Assembly: GCF_001969365.1 (NCBI RefSeq)
Contig: NZ_CP019312.1
Span: 2,666,001 to 2,730,000 of the forward strand
Source of the DNA: Tateyamaria omphalii
GTDB taxonomy: Bacteria > Pseudomonadota > Alphaproteobacteria > Rhodobacterales > Rhodobacteraceae
Reading direction: 5' to 3'
DNA length: 64,000 bases
The notes below the pieces were generated by a model that worked only from the letters and a program-made list of their open reading frames with translations, did not search any database and was not told the origin of the DNA. The position numbers and the translations under genes are program-made. This document shows, one piece after another, positions 39,161 to 47,489 of this stretch. Numbering within the stretch: position 1 is the first letter of the stretch; the number at the start of each line of letters is the position of its first letter.

Positions 39161-39891
39161 TATATTTCTTTGGTCTTTTGGTTATTCTTCTTACAGCTTC
39201 TTCACCAGCCTATGCCGCCGCAGATGTTAAAAAATTTGAGTGGGAAACCGGCGAAGTTCAGATGAGCCAGTTTGCCCCCGGCACAGCCTCTATCGAAATA
39301 TTGGTTGCCGAGACTCTTGGGGTTGGAAGAAGAGAAGGATTGCTTCTTCTTGAATTTGTACAGCGCACAGATTACGATTATTTCTTGTCTGGTGGATACT
39401 TGTCGGAATTCGTTCCGGTGATCCCTTTGGGCTTAGTACGATCCAAAGATCGCGATTATAGCAAAGCACACAATACATGGCTCACTACTGGTATATTTTG
39501 TGCGTCGGGCAGCGATTGGGTTATTCTCAAGCACCCATCAAATTTGGCATTCAACTACCCGGATTGCATCCAAGCAGGGCCGCTTATGATCGCCAACAGC
39601 AAGTCCAATTTTGACAACAGACAGCTCTCGTTTGGCGAAAATAGGTTAGTGTCAGATGCCCAAAATATTCCCTTTGTGTGCATTTCTAATACCGGCACTC
39701 TGTATTTTGGCTTTTCAACTGGCATCAGCACTTTGTCTCTAACAAAGTTCCTTCTGATAGAGACGTTTTGCGATTCGGCTATGAGATTTAGTGGCAGTAT
39801 AAGTGGCGGCATGTGGACCGCAAACACTGGCTTGCTAGGAAACAATGAGGTTCTATTGCATAATGCAATTGCGGTAAAGTTGATCGACTGA
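39157..39891 (+). CDS. Exported protein, possibly divergent phosphodiester-glycosidase (NAGPA/DUF2233) fold
   Basis: 244 aa. Signal peptide YFFGLLVILLTASSPAYAAA. The C-terminal half looks like the NAGPA/DUF2233 pattern: GPLMIANSKSNFDNRQLSF, then FVCISNTGTLYFGFSTGIS, a helix LSLTKFLLIETFCDSAMRF and SGSISGGMW. In active family members the last part is the catalytic LDGGGSS; here it is degenerate (FSGSISGG), so activity is doubtful. The match is from memory of the family pattern and is tentative. It is translationally coupled to the membrane protein before it, and both are AT-richer than their surroundings. Confidence 0.55.
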   Translation: MIYFFGLLVILLTASSPAYAAADVKKFEWETGEVQMSQFAPGTASIEILVAETLGVGRREGLLLLEFVQRTDYDYFLSGGYLSEFVPVIPLGLVRSKDRDYSKAHNTWLTTGIFCASGSDWVILKHPSNLAFNYPDCIQAGPLMIANSKSNFDNRQLSFGENRLVSDAQNIPFVCISNTGTLYFGFSTGISTLSLTKFLLIETFCDSAMRFSGSISGGMWTANTGLLGNNEVLLHNAIAVKLID

Positions 39892-39938
39892 CTACTAGAG
39901 TCGCCGATAGATCAGATTGTTGGATCATTCAAAGTCAA

Positions 39939-40268
39939 TCAGTTGCCCCGCACAACCCCAAGATCGCCATCCCCCGGTCCGGCGATGTCCGTCTCACCGC
40001 GCAGCCAATGCACCGTAGGGTGGGCAATCTGCCCACCATCCGACGACCAGGCACAGACCACACCGGCGTCATTCGCTCCCAGCCGCCCAATCCACGAACT
40101 CTTCAAAAATCCGCCGAACGCCCTTCCCCGGCAGCCCCACTCCGCCTCGGATGTCCGAAACCAGAGCGCACCCAGCACATGATCCGGCGCCGCCAACATC
40201 CGGGTAAAGTAGGCCGCCAGGTCCCGCACCGCCGCGTCGCCGTATCTCTGCCGAACATCCGCATACAT
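39939..40268 (-). CDS. Small hypothetical protein containing an in-frame REP-like unit
   Basis: 109 aa from the ATG at 40268; the frame is open for about 36 further codons upstream (IFGFFEGVSPRPRPC...) but without an ATG, so the true start may be missing or the gene degraded. The protein reads YADVRQRYGDAAVRDLAAYF and GALWFRTSEAEWGCRGRAF, which looks like real protein, but I know no family. Residues GGQIAHPT are encoded by the repeat unit at 40015-40037, suggesting the unit inserted into the gene without breaking the frame. It could equally be a decaying pseudogene. Confidence 0.4.
   Translation of the reverse strand: MYADVRQRYGDAAVRDLAAYFTRMLAAPDHVLGALWFRTSEAEWGCRGRAFGGFLKSSWIGRLGANDAGVVCAWSSDGGQIAHPTVHWLRGETDIAGPGDGDLGVVRGN
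40015..40037. repeat. Single REP-like unit, same as arms at 1503-1559
   Basis: The 23 bases match the right arm of the fusA-tuf inverted repeat over their whole length and contain the small palindrome TGGGCAATCTGCCCA. Here the unit is alone, not paired. Confidence 0.8.
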
Positions 40269-40586
40269 CTCGTACCGAACCTGCGGCGGCCCCTCCGCCC
40301 CCCCGGATGCACAAGGCCGAGGTCTTGGTGAAACTCCCTCGAAAAATCCAAAAATGACCGCGGCGGCTTCACGAATGCCTCACTTTCAAAATGAACAATC
40401 GGGGCGTCTCGTCAAAAACCGCCCGCCTTAGGGCGTCATGCGGCGGCACCCCGTGAAAATCCCCATGCCCCACCGGGCAAAGGCCCACCCTGACCCACCC
40501 ACGCGCCGCATAAACCCTACCAAACGGTTAATCCGCCCCTGCAACCCCTTGTTTTTGCTGCCCCTGCCCTCTGTCCCATCACGGGA

Positions 40587-40618
40587 CAAAAAAAACGCGG
40601 ACCCGTCCGGGCCCGCGT
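40587..40618 (-). terminator. Rho-independent terminator of rplA
   Basis: ACGCGGGCCC pairs with GGGTCCGCGT (one G-U) around a GGAC loop and is followed by eight T on the minus strand, 26 bp after the rplA stop. The 40269-40586 stretch beyond it shows no supported gene. Confidence 0.92.
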
Positions 40619-40643
40619 CCATTTTTTCAAATCCCATCTCCGA

Positions 40644-41342
40644 TCACTCGGTGACGGCATTCTCCACGTCCACGCTCACGCCCGGACCCATGGTCGAGCT
40701 GAGCGAGACTTTCATCATATACGTGCCCTTCGCGCCCGACGGCTTGGCCTTGGCCACGGCCCCCACGAAGGCGCGGATATTTTCCACCAGCTTGGCCTCG
40801 TCGAACGATGCCTTGCCCACGCCCGCGTGGACCACACCGGCCTTCTCCGCCTTGAACTGAACCTCGCCACCCTTGGCCGCCTTCACGGCGTCCGCGACGT
40901 CCATGGTCACGGTGCCGACCTTGGGGTTCGGCATCAGGTTGCGGGGGCCCAGCACCTTACCCAGACGGCCCACGATGGGCATCATGTCGGGCGTGGCGAT
41001 GCAGCGGTCGAACTCGATCGTGCCACCCTGGACGGTTTCCATCAGGTCCTCGGCGCCCACGATGTCGGCCCCTGCCGCCTGCGCTTCCTCGGCCTTGGGA
41101 CCGCGGGCAAACACGGCGACACGGACGTCCTTGCCGGTGCCGTTGGGCAAGCCCACCACGCCGCGCACCATCTGGTCCGCGTGACGGGGGTCGACGCCCA
41201 GGTTCAGGGAAATCTCAACCGTCTCGTCGAACTTGGCCGAGGCATTGCCTTTGACCAGCGCCACGGCTTCTTCAACGGTCAGGTTCTCTTTGCCGGCGAA
41301 GGCTTCGCGGGCTGCTTTTGTGCGTTTTCCAAGCTTTGCCAT
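40644..41342 (-). CDS. rplA: 50S ribosomal protein L1
   Basis: 232 aa, full length, from [15 protein letters not shown] to the C-terminal VENAVTE. The typical L1 segments are present ([59 protein letters not shown]). L1 forms the E-site stalk of the ribosome. It starts 1 bp after the rplK stop and here ends in a terminator, being separated from rplJL by the AT-rich insertion. Confidence 0.97.
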   Translation of the reverse strand: MAKLGKRTKAAREAFAGKENLTVEEAVALVKGNASAKFDETVEISLNLGVDPRHADQMVRGVVGLPNGTGKDVRVAVFARGPKAEEAQAAGADIVGAEDLMETVQGGTIEFDRCIATPDMMPIVGRLGKVLGPRNLMPNPKVGTVTMDVADAVKAAKGGEVQFKAEKAGVVHAGVGKASFDEAKLVENIRAFVGAVAKAKPSGAKGTYMMKVSLSSTMGPGVSVDVENAVTE

Positions 41343-41343
41343 C

Positions 41344-41769
41344 TTACTTCACCTCGATGCCCATGGACGTCGCGGAACCGACGATGATTTTCATCGCGCC
41401 CTCGATGTCGTTTGCGTTGAGGTCCTTCATCTTGGCCTCTGCGATTTCGCGGACCTGCGCAACGGTCACGCTGCCCACGGTTTCGCGGCTTGGGTTGTTG
41501 GCGCCGGATTTCACCTTGGCCGCCTTCTTCAGATAGTAGGACGCGGGGGGCGTCTTGATATCCATGGCGAAGGATTTGTCCTGGTAGTACGTGATCACGG
41601 TCGGGCACGGCGCACCGGGCTCCATGTCTGCTGTCTTGGCGTTGAACGCCTTGCAGAATTCCATGATGTTGATGCCGCGCTGACCCAGCGCCGGACCAAC
41701 CGGCGGGGAAGGGTTTGCTTGACCGGCGGGCACCTGCAATTTCATGGTGCCTGCGAGTTTCTTGGCCAT
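41344..41769 (-). CDS. rplK: 50S ribosomal protein L11
   Basis: 141 aa, usual length. N-terminal proline-rich part [23 protein letters not shown] and C-terminal rRNA-binding part ending [13 protein letters not shown]11 belongs to the GTPase-associated centre and is needed for RelA activation. AAGGAG precedes the ATG. In most relatives secE-nusG would lie directly upstream; here an OmpA-like gene and an ABC operon intervene. Confidence 0.97.
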   Translation of the reverse strand: MAKKLAGTMKLQVPAGQANPSPPVGPALGQRGINIMEFCKAFNAKTADMEPGAPCPTVITYYQDKSFAMDIKTPPASYYLKKAAKVKSGANNPSRETVGSVTVAQVREIAEAKMKDLNANDIEGAMKIIVGSATSMGIEVK

Positions 41770-41882
41770 GTGCCAATCTCCTTTTCAAACAGCTTCGAAA
41801 CGCGTTTCAAAACCTATGTTGACGTGGTCTTGGTCCGAGCATCGCGATGCCCTCGCCTCCCACGGGGAATGTTGCAAAGCAA

Positions 41883-41908
41883 CAGGAGCGCCGGTTACAG
41901 CGCTCCTG
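41883..41908 (-). terminator. Hairpin downstream of the OmpA-like gene
   Basis: CAGGAGCGC pairs perfectly with GCGCTCCTG around an 8-nt loop in the 179-bp gap before rplK; a second palindrome GTCCCCGCGGGGAC sits at 41929-41942 close to the stop. The downstream T-content is only moderate (TTGCTTTG), so termination may be partial. Confidence 0.5.
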
Positions 41909-41948
41909 CCAGAAAGACAAGGGGGAATGTCCCCGCGGGGACGGGACG

Positions 41949-43118
41949 TCAGCCCTCTTCGAGGATCACGTCAAAGCGGACGCGGCTGCCGGGCAGGCCT
42001 GCATCGTTCAGGGGGCGAGAGGGCGCTGCGATAATGATTTCTTCGGCATTTACTCCACGGCCGACGAGCATCGCCATGAGCGCCTTGGCGCGCAGGAGAC
42101 CGGTCGAGACGCCCTCGCCCGCCTGCACATCGCCCGCGTGATGGCCGATGACGCGCAGCCGCGCGTGGGGGCATTCCATGGCCATCGTGGCAAGGGTCAT
42201 CGCCGTATCAACGTCGCTGGAACCCAAGGACACGGAGCGCGGTGCGTAGAACAACATCGTGCTGTCCACGGCGCGTTGCAGAGCGGTCACGCAGGTTGCG
42301 TTGGCCCAGGGCTTGGGGACCACGGCGGGTGCGCGGACAGCGACGTGCGTGACGTCGTCGACAATCGAAAACTCGACGCGGCGGTCGTAATATGATGCAG
42401 GTTCCGGCCCTACGATGCCGGAGGGTTGGCGATCACCCAGACCTTCGGCAAAGAACATGGCGGTGTCGATGCCAGAGGCACCGATGCGATTGATCACTGC
42501 CTCGGCGCGGGCCTGGCTGAGGCGGAGGTTGGCGGCCGGATCACCGGACGGATCCGAGTGCCCTTCGACCCGGATCTGCACACCGGTGCAGTTCTGCGCG
42601 ATCAAACCCAGAAGGCGGCCCTGCTCAATCCCACCCTGGTCAGCCGTCAGACCGCCACTGGGAAAATAGACACGCGCCTGCGCGGCCATGTTGCGCAGGT
42701 CATCGACGCATTGCTGCCGGGCGCCTGCAGCAAACGTGTTCGTATCAAACAAAGGTGCGGCGGGCGTTGTTGCAAGCGATGCAGTGCGCTGCGGCGCGGC
42801 ACTGGCTGGCTGCGTGGGCGTGGGCACTGCGGCGGCGAGCGGCTGAGGGTGCACCGCGACAGGCGCGATGCCGGTCAGGGATGTCTCGGGCGTGACCTGA
42901 CGGGCCACGATCTCTTGATCGGCAGGCACTGCGGTCAGTGCTGGAGCGGGGGCCTGGATGGGTGCAGCTTGTGGTGCGACCGGTGTGACGGCTGCAATGG
43001 ATTGTGCCGGTCCGGCCTCGTCCTTGCCCCCCAATTCAAGAAAACCGGATGCTGCAAACACAATTGCAGCGGACGGAACCAGCCACGGGAGGCTGTCCCT
43101 TAAATATTTCAATGCCAT
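41949..43118 (-). CDS. OmpA-family protein with two OmpA-like domains
   Basis: 389 aa from the ATG at 43118 (GGGGGATA upstream). A hydrophobic N-terminal segment (SLPWLVPSAAIVFAASGF) is followed by a 100-residue Pro/Ala/Thr-rich linker, then a first OmpA-like domain (QIRVEGHSDPSGDPAANLRLSQARAEAV) and a second, more divergent one (RLRVIGHHAGDVQAGEGVSTGLLRAKALM). OmpA-like domains bind peptidoglycan, so the protein probably links membrane and wall. Arrangement in tandem is less common. Its job is otherwise unknown. Confidence 0.85.
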   Translation of the reverse strand: MALKYLRDSLPWLVPSAAIVFAASGFLELGGKDEAGPAQSIAAVTPVAPQAAPIQAPAPALTAVPADQEIVARQVTPETSLTGIAPVAVHPQPLAAAVPTPTQPASAAPQRTASLATTPAAPLFDTNTFAAGARQQCVDDLRNMAAQARVYFPSGGLTADQGGIEQGRLLGLIAQNCTGVQIRVEGHSDPSGDPAANLRLSQARAEAVINRIGASGIDTAMFFAEGLGDRQPSGIVGPEPASYYDRRVEFSIVDDVTHVAVRAPAVVPKPWANATCVTALQRAVDSTMLFYAPRSVSLGSSDVDTAMTLATMAMECPHARLRVIGHHAGDVQAGEGVSTGLLRAKALMAMLVGRGVNAEEIIIAAPSRPLNDAGLPGSRVRFDVILEEG

Positions 43119-43457
43119 AGAATATCCCCCAGATACGCTGCTCGGCTTGCGTTGGCACATCTACATCGTGTGCCTATATCAACCAGTAGGCGGTAATCCG
43201 CCGGGTTCGTCAACAGGTCTTGTGGACGTTTTTGTGGATAAGTCTGGGATAGAACGGTTTTGCAACAGCCACCTTTGGCCGTGGTTCCGCAGAGCGCTGT
43301 GTTACCGGCCCAAACCATCTTAGCTCCGGCAACGCAGCCAAGGGCCGTTGGCAAAATTGGTCTTGAGGCGCGCGAATTTCGAGGGCCGATGCGTGCTCCG
43401 TTTTCGGGAAGCGCCCGCGTACTCGCCATCGCATTGCTTGTTGGATTTGCGAACCGC
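43119..43457. other. Gap with one perfect DnaA-box sequence, no gene seen
   Basis: TGTGGATAA at 43233-43241 is an exact DnaA box (TTATCCACA on the other strand), with the related TGTGGACGT 12 bp before it (43221-43229). Two boxes alone do not make an origin, and no AT-rich unwinding region or dnaA gene is near. I see no gene here. Confidence 0.35.
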
Positions 43458-44573
43458 TCAGGCGGGTTTCGCCAAGATGCGTCTGCGAAACACCTGGATC
43501 GCCGCGCCAAGCAAGGCGGGGTCGCCCTTGACGAGGCTGGGCACCAGCAGCGGCGCGGGTGCGGTGCGTCCGAACCTGTCAGGGCGACGGGGCGCGCAAC
43601 GTTCCAGCAGCTTTTTTTGCAGGACGCGCGGCGCCTCGCCCCCGAACACGATCTTTTCGGGATCCAATATCGCGGTCAGGCCGCGCACGATGAGATCGAG
43701 CTGGGGCATGACGTCTTTGAGCCAGTCCTGCAGGCCGGGCAGGTCGCGGCGCACGGCGTCGTCAAGTTGCGAGATATCCTGAATGTCAGCGCCATGCGTC
43801 TGAAGCGCCTGGATGAGACCAGCGAGGCGCGGACGCCGCTCGACCACGTCTTGCGAGTAGATCGTGCTGATCTCGCCCGCGTTGCCGTTGGCGCCGAAGA
43901 TCGGATTGCCGTTGTGGATGATGCCGCCGCCGAAGCCATGGTTGAACGATAGGTAGCCGAAGGTTGGTGTCGTCACCCCGTGCCCGACCCAGGATTCCGC
44001 GATGGCGCCCAGCGTCGCGTTGTTCTCTGCAAAGACGTGGGGGCCGAACACCGGTTTGAACATCGGGCTGACCGGCAGGTCGACCCATTGCGACAGCGGT
44101 GGCGGGGTCATGAAGGCGCCATCCCTGCTGAGCCGGAACCCGTGCATCGACACCCCGACCCCGGCAAAGCGATCATCATCAAGGTCATGTGCCGCGCGCT
44201 GCCTGGCAGCCGCGGCGTGGCTCTCTTCGAGCACGGCGGCGGGATCATTCGGATCGACGTCCAGCCGTGTGGTCACCAGGTTGGCACCGCAGAAGTCGAC
44301 GGTTGCAACAATCACGTTTCCGGTATTGATCGAGATTGCGGTCGCGTGAGCCCCTGCCCCATTCAGTGACACGCCGGGGCTTGGTTTGCCGCGCCCCTCG
44401 GCCACCGGCGCGTGGGCGGCGAGCAGATTGCGCGCCACAAGGTCCGCCGTGATGCGGTGAATGCTTTGTTGTGACAGCACCGTGTGCCGCGCGAAATCGG
44501 CGCGCGGCAGCTGCGGATACCGGCGCGCGATTTCAACGATTTCAGCCGCGCTGCGCGACAATGGAAAGGACAT
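43458..44573 (-). CDS. ROK-family transcriptional regulator
   Basis: 371 aa. An N-terminal winged helix (RADFARHTVLSQQSIHRITADLVARNLL) precedes a ROK sugar-kinase-like domain (AISINTGNVIVATVDFCG, GYLSFNHGFGGGIIHNG, FGANGNAGEIS). The cysteine-rich zinc motif of NagC/Mlc-type members is not visible. It reads away from the PotABCD-like transporter operon, and a perfect 11-3-11 palindrome lies between them, so it probably represses that operon in response to a sugar or sugar-phosphate-like ligand. Confidence 0.87.
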   Translation of the reverse strand: MSFPLSRSAAEIVEIARRYPQLPRADFARHTVLSQQSIHRITADLVARNLLAAHAPVAEGRGKPSPGVSLNGAGAHATAISINTGNVIVATVDFCGANLVTTRLDVDPNDPAAVLEESHAAAARQRAAHDLDDDRFAGVGVSMHGFRLSRDGAFMTPPPLSQWVDLPVSPMFKPVFGPHVFAENNATLGAIAESWVGHGVTTPTFGYLSFNHGFGGGIIHNGNPIFGANGNAGEISTIYSQDVVERRPRLAGLIQALQTHGADIQDISQLDDAVRRDLPGLQDWLKDVMPQLDLIVRGLTAILDPEKIVFGGEAPRVLQKKLLERCAPRRPDRFGRTAPAPLLVPSLVKGDPALLGAAIQVFRRRILAKPA

Positions 44574-44673
44574 GTGTCCGCACCTCGGGATTGGCCTTGC
44601 CGATTATGCCAGAGATACCAATGATTTGAAGCCCATGTCGGGTGTCATCTGGAAAAAGATGGCCTGTCACAAA

Positions 44674-44698
44674 TTTATTACTCACATTGAGTAATAAA
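44674..44698. promoter_or_regulatory. 11-3-11 palindrome, candidate ROK operator
   Basis: TTTATTACTCA (44674-44684), spacer CAT, then TGAGTAATAAA (44688-44698): perfect dyad symmetry in the 151-bp gap between the divergent regulator and transporter genes. It ends 26 bp before the transporter ATG, a place where bound repressor would block initiation. Confidence 0.75.
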
Positions 44699-44724
44699 GG
44701 CACGCGCCACGAGGGACACTCTGC

Positions 44725-45771
44725 ATGTCTGATATTCTTGCACACAACCTGACCATGCAGTTTGACCAGTTCACGGCGGTCGGAGACGTGTCGTTCACCG
44801 TGGCGCAAGGCGAGTTCGTGACCCTTCTAGGCCCGTCAGGTTGCGGGAAGACGACACTGTTGAAAATGATCTCGGGTTTTTTGCACCCGACGGCGGGCCG
44901 CATTCACATTGGCGGCGTTGATGTCACCCGCACCCCGCCGGAGCACCGCGATACCGCGCTGTGCTTTCAGTCCTATGCCCTGTTTCCACATATGACCGTG
45001 CGCGGCAATCTGGAGTTCGGCTTGCGCCAGAAGCGCGTTGCGGGCCGGGACCGCGTCGCCCGTGTGGCGCAGATTGCGCAGCAGCTGTCGCTGGAGCCAC
45101 AGCTCGACAAGTTGCCAAATGCCTTGTCGGGAGGCCAGCAGCAGCGGGTTGCCCTGGGCCGCGCGTTGTCCATGCAGCCGAGCGTCATCCTGTTCGATGA
45201 GCCCCTGTCGAACCTGGATGCCAAGCTGCGCGACCAGGTCCGGCTTGAGATCAAGCGCATACAGCAGGACAACGACCTGACCGCCGTCTATGTGACCCAT
45301 GATCAGTCCGAGGCGCTGGCGTTGTCCGACCGGGTCATCGTGATGCGTGATGGCAGGATCGAGCAGATCGCGACTCCCGAAAACCTGTATCACGCGCCCG
45401 CGACGAGCTTTGTCGCCGATTTCATCGGCAACGCCAACGTGATGCCTGCAGAGGTGATTGGTGAGGCTGATGGCGGCGGCTGGCTGCTTGACAGTCGCAT
45501 GGGTCGCCTTGTCAGCCGGGATGTCAACGACCCGCAAGCCAAGCATATCAACATCGCCTGGCGCCCCGAACGCGCGCACGTATCGCCGGAGGGGTCGCTG
45601 ACGGGCACCGTCGTGTCCCGCGCCTTTCAGGGGCATTTCACGGATCTGCATGTTGCGACGGGCGGTCAGACTTACCGGCTACAGGTTGCGGCGAGCGACG
45701 CCATTGTCGGAGGCGACATCACCTTTGCGCTGGATCCCGGTGACGTGCTGATGCTGGAGCCGCTCAGATGA
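44725..45771 (+). CDS. ABC transporter ATP-binding protein (PotA-like)
   Basis: 348 aa. Walker A GPSGCGKTTLLKMISGF near residue 35, signature ALSGGQQQRVALGRALS, Walker B VILFDEPLSNLDAKL, switch YVTHDQSEALAL, and a C-terminal TOBE domain (IGNANVMPAEVIGEADGGG). This is the PotA/UgpC/FbpC layout. First gene of a five-gene operon; its stop overlaps the next ATG (ATGA). Confidence 0.92.
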   Translation: MSDILAHNLTMQFDQFTAVGDVSFTVAQGEFVTLLGPSGCGKTTLLKMISGFLHPTAGRIHIGGVDVTRTPPEHRDTALCFQSYALFPHMTVRGNLEFGLRQKRVAGRDRVARVAQIAQQLSLEPQLDKLPNALSGGQQQRVALGRALSMQPSVILFDEPLSNLDAKLRDQVRLEIKRIQQDNDLTAVYVTHDQSEALALSDRVIVMRDGRIEQIATPENLYHAPATSFVADFIGNANVMPAEVIGEADGGGWLLDSRMGRLVSRDVNDPQAKHINIAWRPERAHVSPEGSLTGTVVSRAFQGHFTDLHVATGGQTYRLQVAASDAIVGGDITFALDPGDVLMLEPLR

Positions 45772-46622
45772 CGGCGCGGCGCTGGATCACTGTCCTTTTG
45801 TTGCTGGCGCCGGGCCTTGGCCTGATTGTGGGCATGATCGGGATGGTGGTCTATATCGCGGTGGCGCAGTCCTTTGGGCTTTACAACCTGAACGGCGAGA
45901 GTGTGCTGACAGTGGCGCATTGGGCCGAGATGCTGGACCGCAAGCTGTACACGCGTGCAGTGCGCTACTCCATCTACATTGGCGTTTGGTCGGCGGTTCT
46001 GTCGGTGGCGCTGGCCTATCCGCTGGCGATCTGGCTGCGCAAACCGTTTCGCGGGTCGATCACCGTCGGTGCGATCCTCAAGGCGCCCTTGCTGGTCCAG
46101 GGGCTGGTTGCCGCATTTCTGTTCATCAACGTGATTTCGTTTCACGGCATCCTGAACCAGTTCATGCAGGGCATCGGGCTGTGGGACGCGCCGCGCCGCT
46201 TGCAGAATGATCGCGGGGCCTTTGGCGTTCTGTTCCTGCAAACTTGGAAAAACATGCCCTTTGCCCTCCTGCTGCTGACAGGGGCGGTGCAGGCCATTCC
46301 CGATGACGTGCTGGATGCCGCCCGCGACATGGGTGCGGGCACCTTTGCGCGGTTTCGCAAGATCATCGCGCCGCTCAGCCTGTCGGCGATGCAGGCAGCG
46401 CTGGTTATCATCTTTATCGGGGCGGTTGCGGATTTCAGCTTTCAGGTCATCGCGGGGCCGACGAACCGGCAGTCTCTGGCGCAGTTGATGGTCTTTGTCC
46501 GGCAGACGAGCTGGCACGAGGCGGCGGTGGTCGGGGTCACCTTGATGGTCATCGCGCTGGTGGGTTCGCTTCTGTTGGCCGTGATCGCGCGCCTGTTGTT
46601 GCGGGGGCCCGCAAGCCGATGA
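45768..46622 (+). CDS. ABC transporter permease (PotB-like)
   Basis: 284 aa with six hydrophobic helices. The EAA loop reads DVLDAARDMGAGTFARFRKIIAPLSLSAM, and the N-terminal helix LLLAPGLGLIVGMIGMVVY is typical of PotB. It pairs with the permease encoded next; the stop overlaps that start by 4 bp. Confidence 0.9.
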   Translation: MTARRWITVLLLLAPGLGLIVGMIGMVVYIAVAQSFGLYNLNGESVLTVAHWAEMLDRKLYTRAVRYSIYIGVWSAVLSVALAYPLAIWLRKPFRGSITVGAILKAPLLVQGLVAAFLFINVISFHGILNQFMQGIGLWDAPRRLQNDRGAFGVLFLQTWKNMPFALLLLTGAVQAIPDDVLDAARDMGAGTFARFRKIIAPLSLSAMQAALVIIFIGAVADFSFQVIAGPTNRQSLAQLMVFVRQTSWHEAAVVGVTLMVIALVGSLLLAVIARLLLRGPASR

Positions 46623-47446
46623 CGCAAGCGCGGATCAACTCTGTTCTCATGGGGGCGCTGCTGATCATCTGCGCCGTCTGGCTGATCATCCCGTTCACGA
46701 TGGCGATCCTGTGGTCGCTCGTCGATCCGGCGCAACCCTGGACGCCCGACAACCTGCTTCCACCGGAGATGTCGACCTTTCGCTGGACCAACATGTGGGA
46801 AAACTCGGCGCTGAAGCCTGCGCTCCTGAATTCCTATACGCTGGCGCCAACAACGGCGATTGTGACGCTGCTGCTGGCGATGCCCACGGCCTATTGCCTG
46901 GCGCGCGTGCCGTTTCCAGGCCGGGAGGCCGCCAAGCTGCTTGTTTTGCTGCCCCTTGTGGTTCCGGGGTTTGTCACCGCGATCTTTTTCACGGCAATCC
47001 TGTTCCAGCTGGGCCTGACGCAGTCGCGGTTCCTCGCGATCCTGTTTGCCCATTGCATCCTGTTCCTGCCCTTTGCCATCCGCATCCTGACCGTCAGCTT
47101 TGAACAAGTGCGGCAGGATCACATCGACGCCGCGCGTGATCTGGGCGCGTCGCCCGTCGCGCGGTTCCGTGCGGCCTATCTGCCCGCCCTGCGTCCGGGG
47201 ATCTTTGCCAGCCTGCTGATCGTCTTCATCCAGTCGATCGAGGAATTTGCGATCGCATTCGTCGTCGGATCGCCCGATTTCACCACCGTCCCCACGCTGC
47301 TGTTTTCGCGGCTGGGCCAGGATTTCATCCGTCCTGATGCAGCGGTGCTGTCCCTTATTCTGGTCGTCCCAAACATCATCCTGATGCTGTTTCTCGAGGC
47401 GTTCCTGAAATCCGCGAACCCGTCCCTGTCCTCAGGCAAGGCCTGA
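46619..47446 (+). CDS. ABC transporter permease (PotC-like)
   Basis: 275 aa with six helices and the EAA loop DHIDAARDLGASPVARFRAAYLPALRPG. PotC-type features include LVLLPLVVPGFVTAIFFTAI. It completes the membrane channel with the PotB-like protein. Confidence 0.9.
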   Translation: MTQARINSVLMGALLIICAVWLIIPFTMAILWSLVDPAQPWTPDNLLPPEMSTFRWTNMWENSALKPALLNSYTLAPTTAIVTLLLAMPTAYCLARVPFPGREAAKLLVLLPLVVPGFVTAIFFTAILFQLGLTQSRFLAILFAHCILFLPFAIRILTVSFEQVRQDHIDAARDLGASPVARFRAAYLPALRPGIFASLLIVFIQSIEEFAIAFVVGSPDFTTVPTLLFSRLGQDFIRPDAAVLSLILVVPNIILMLFLEAFLKSANPSLSSGKA

Positions 47447-47489
47447 TCAGGGCGCCCGTTTTCTGCAACCCCAACAAAGGATCCTACCC

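Noticed and set aside
11318..41942. GTCCCCGCGGGGAC occurring at 11318-11331 and 41929-41942 as a dispersed repeat
   Set aside because: Only 14 bp, GC-only palindrome near gene ends in a GC-rich genome; flanks do not match, so chance or convergent hairpins explain it.
43109..43510. 133-aa minus-strand frame between the ROK gene and the OmpA-like gene
   Set aside because: It overlaps both neighbours, lacks a ribosome site and does not look like protein.
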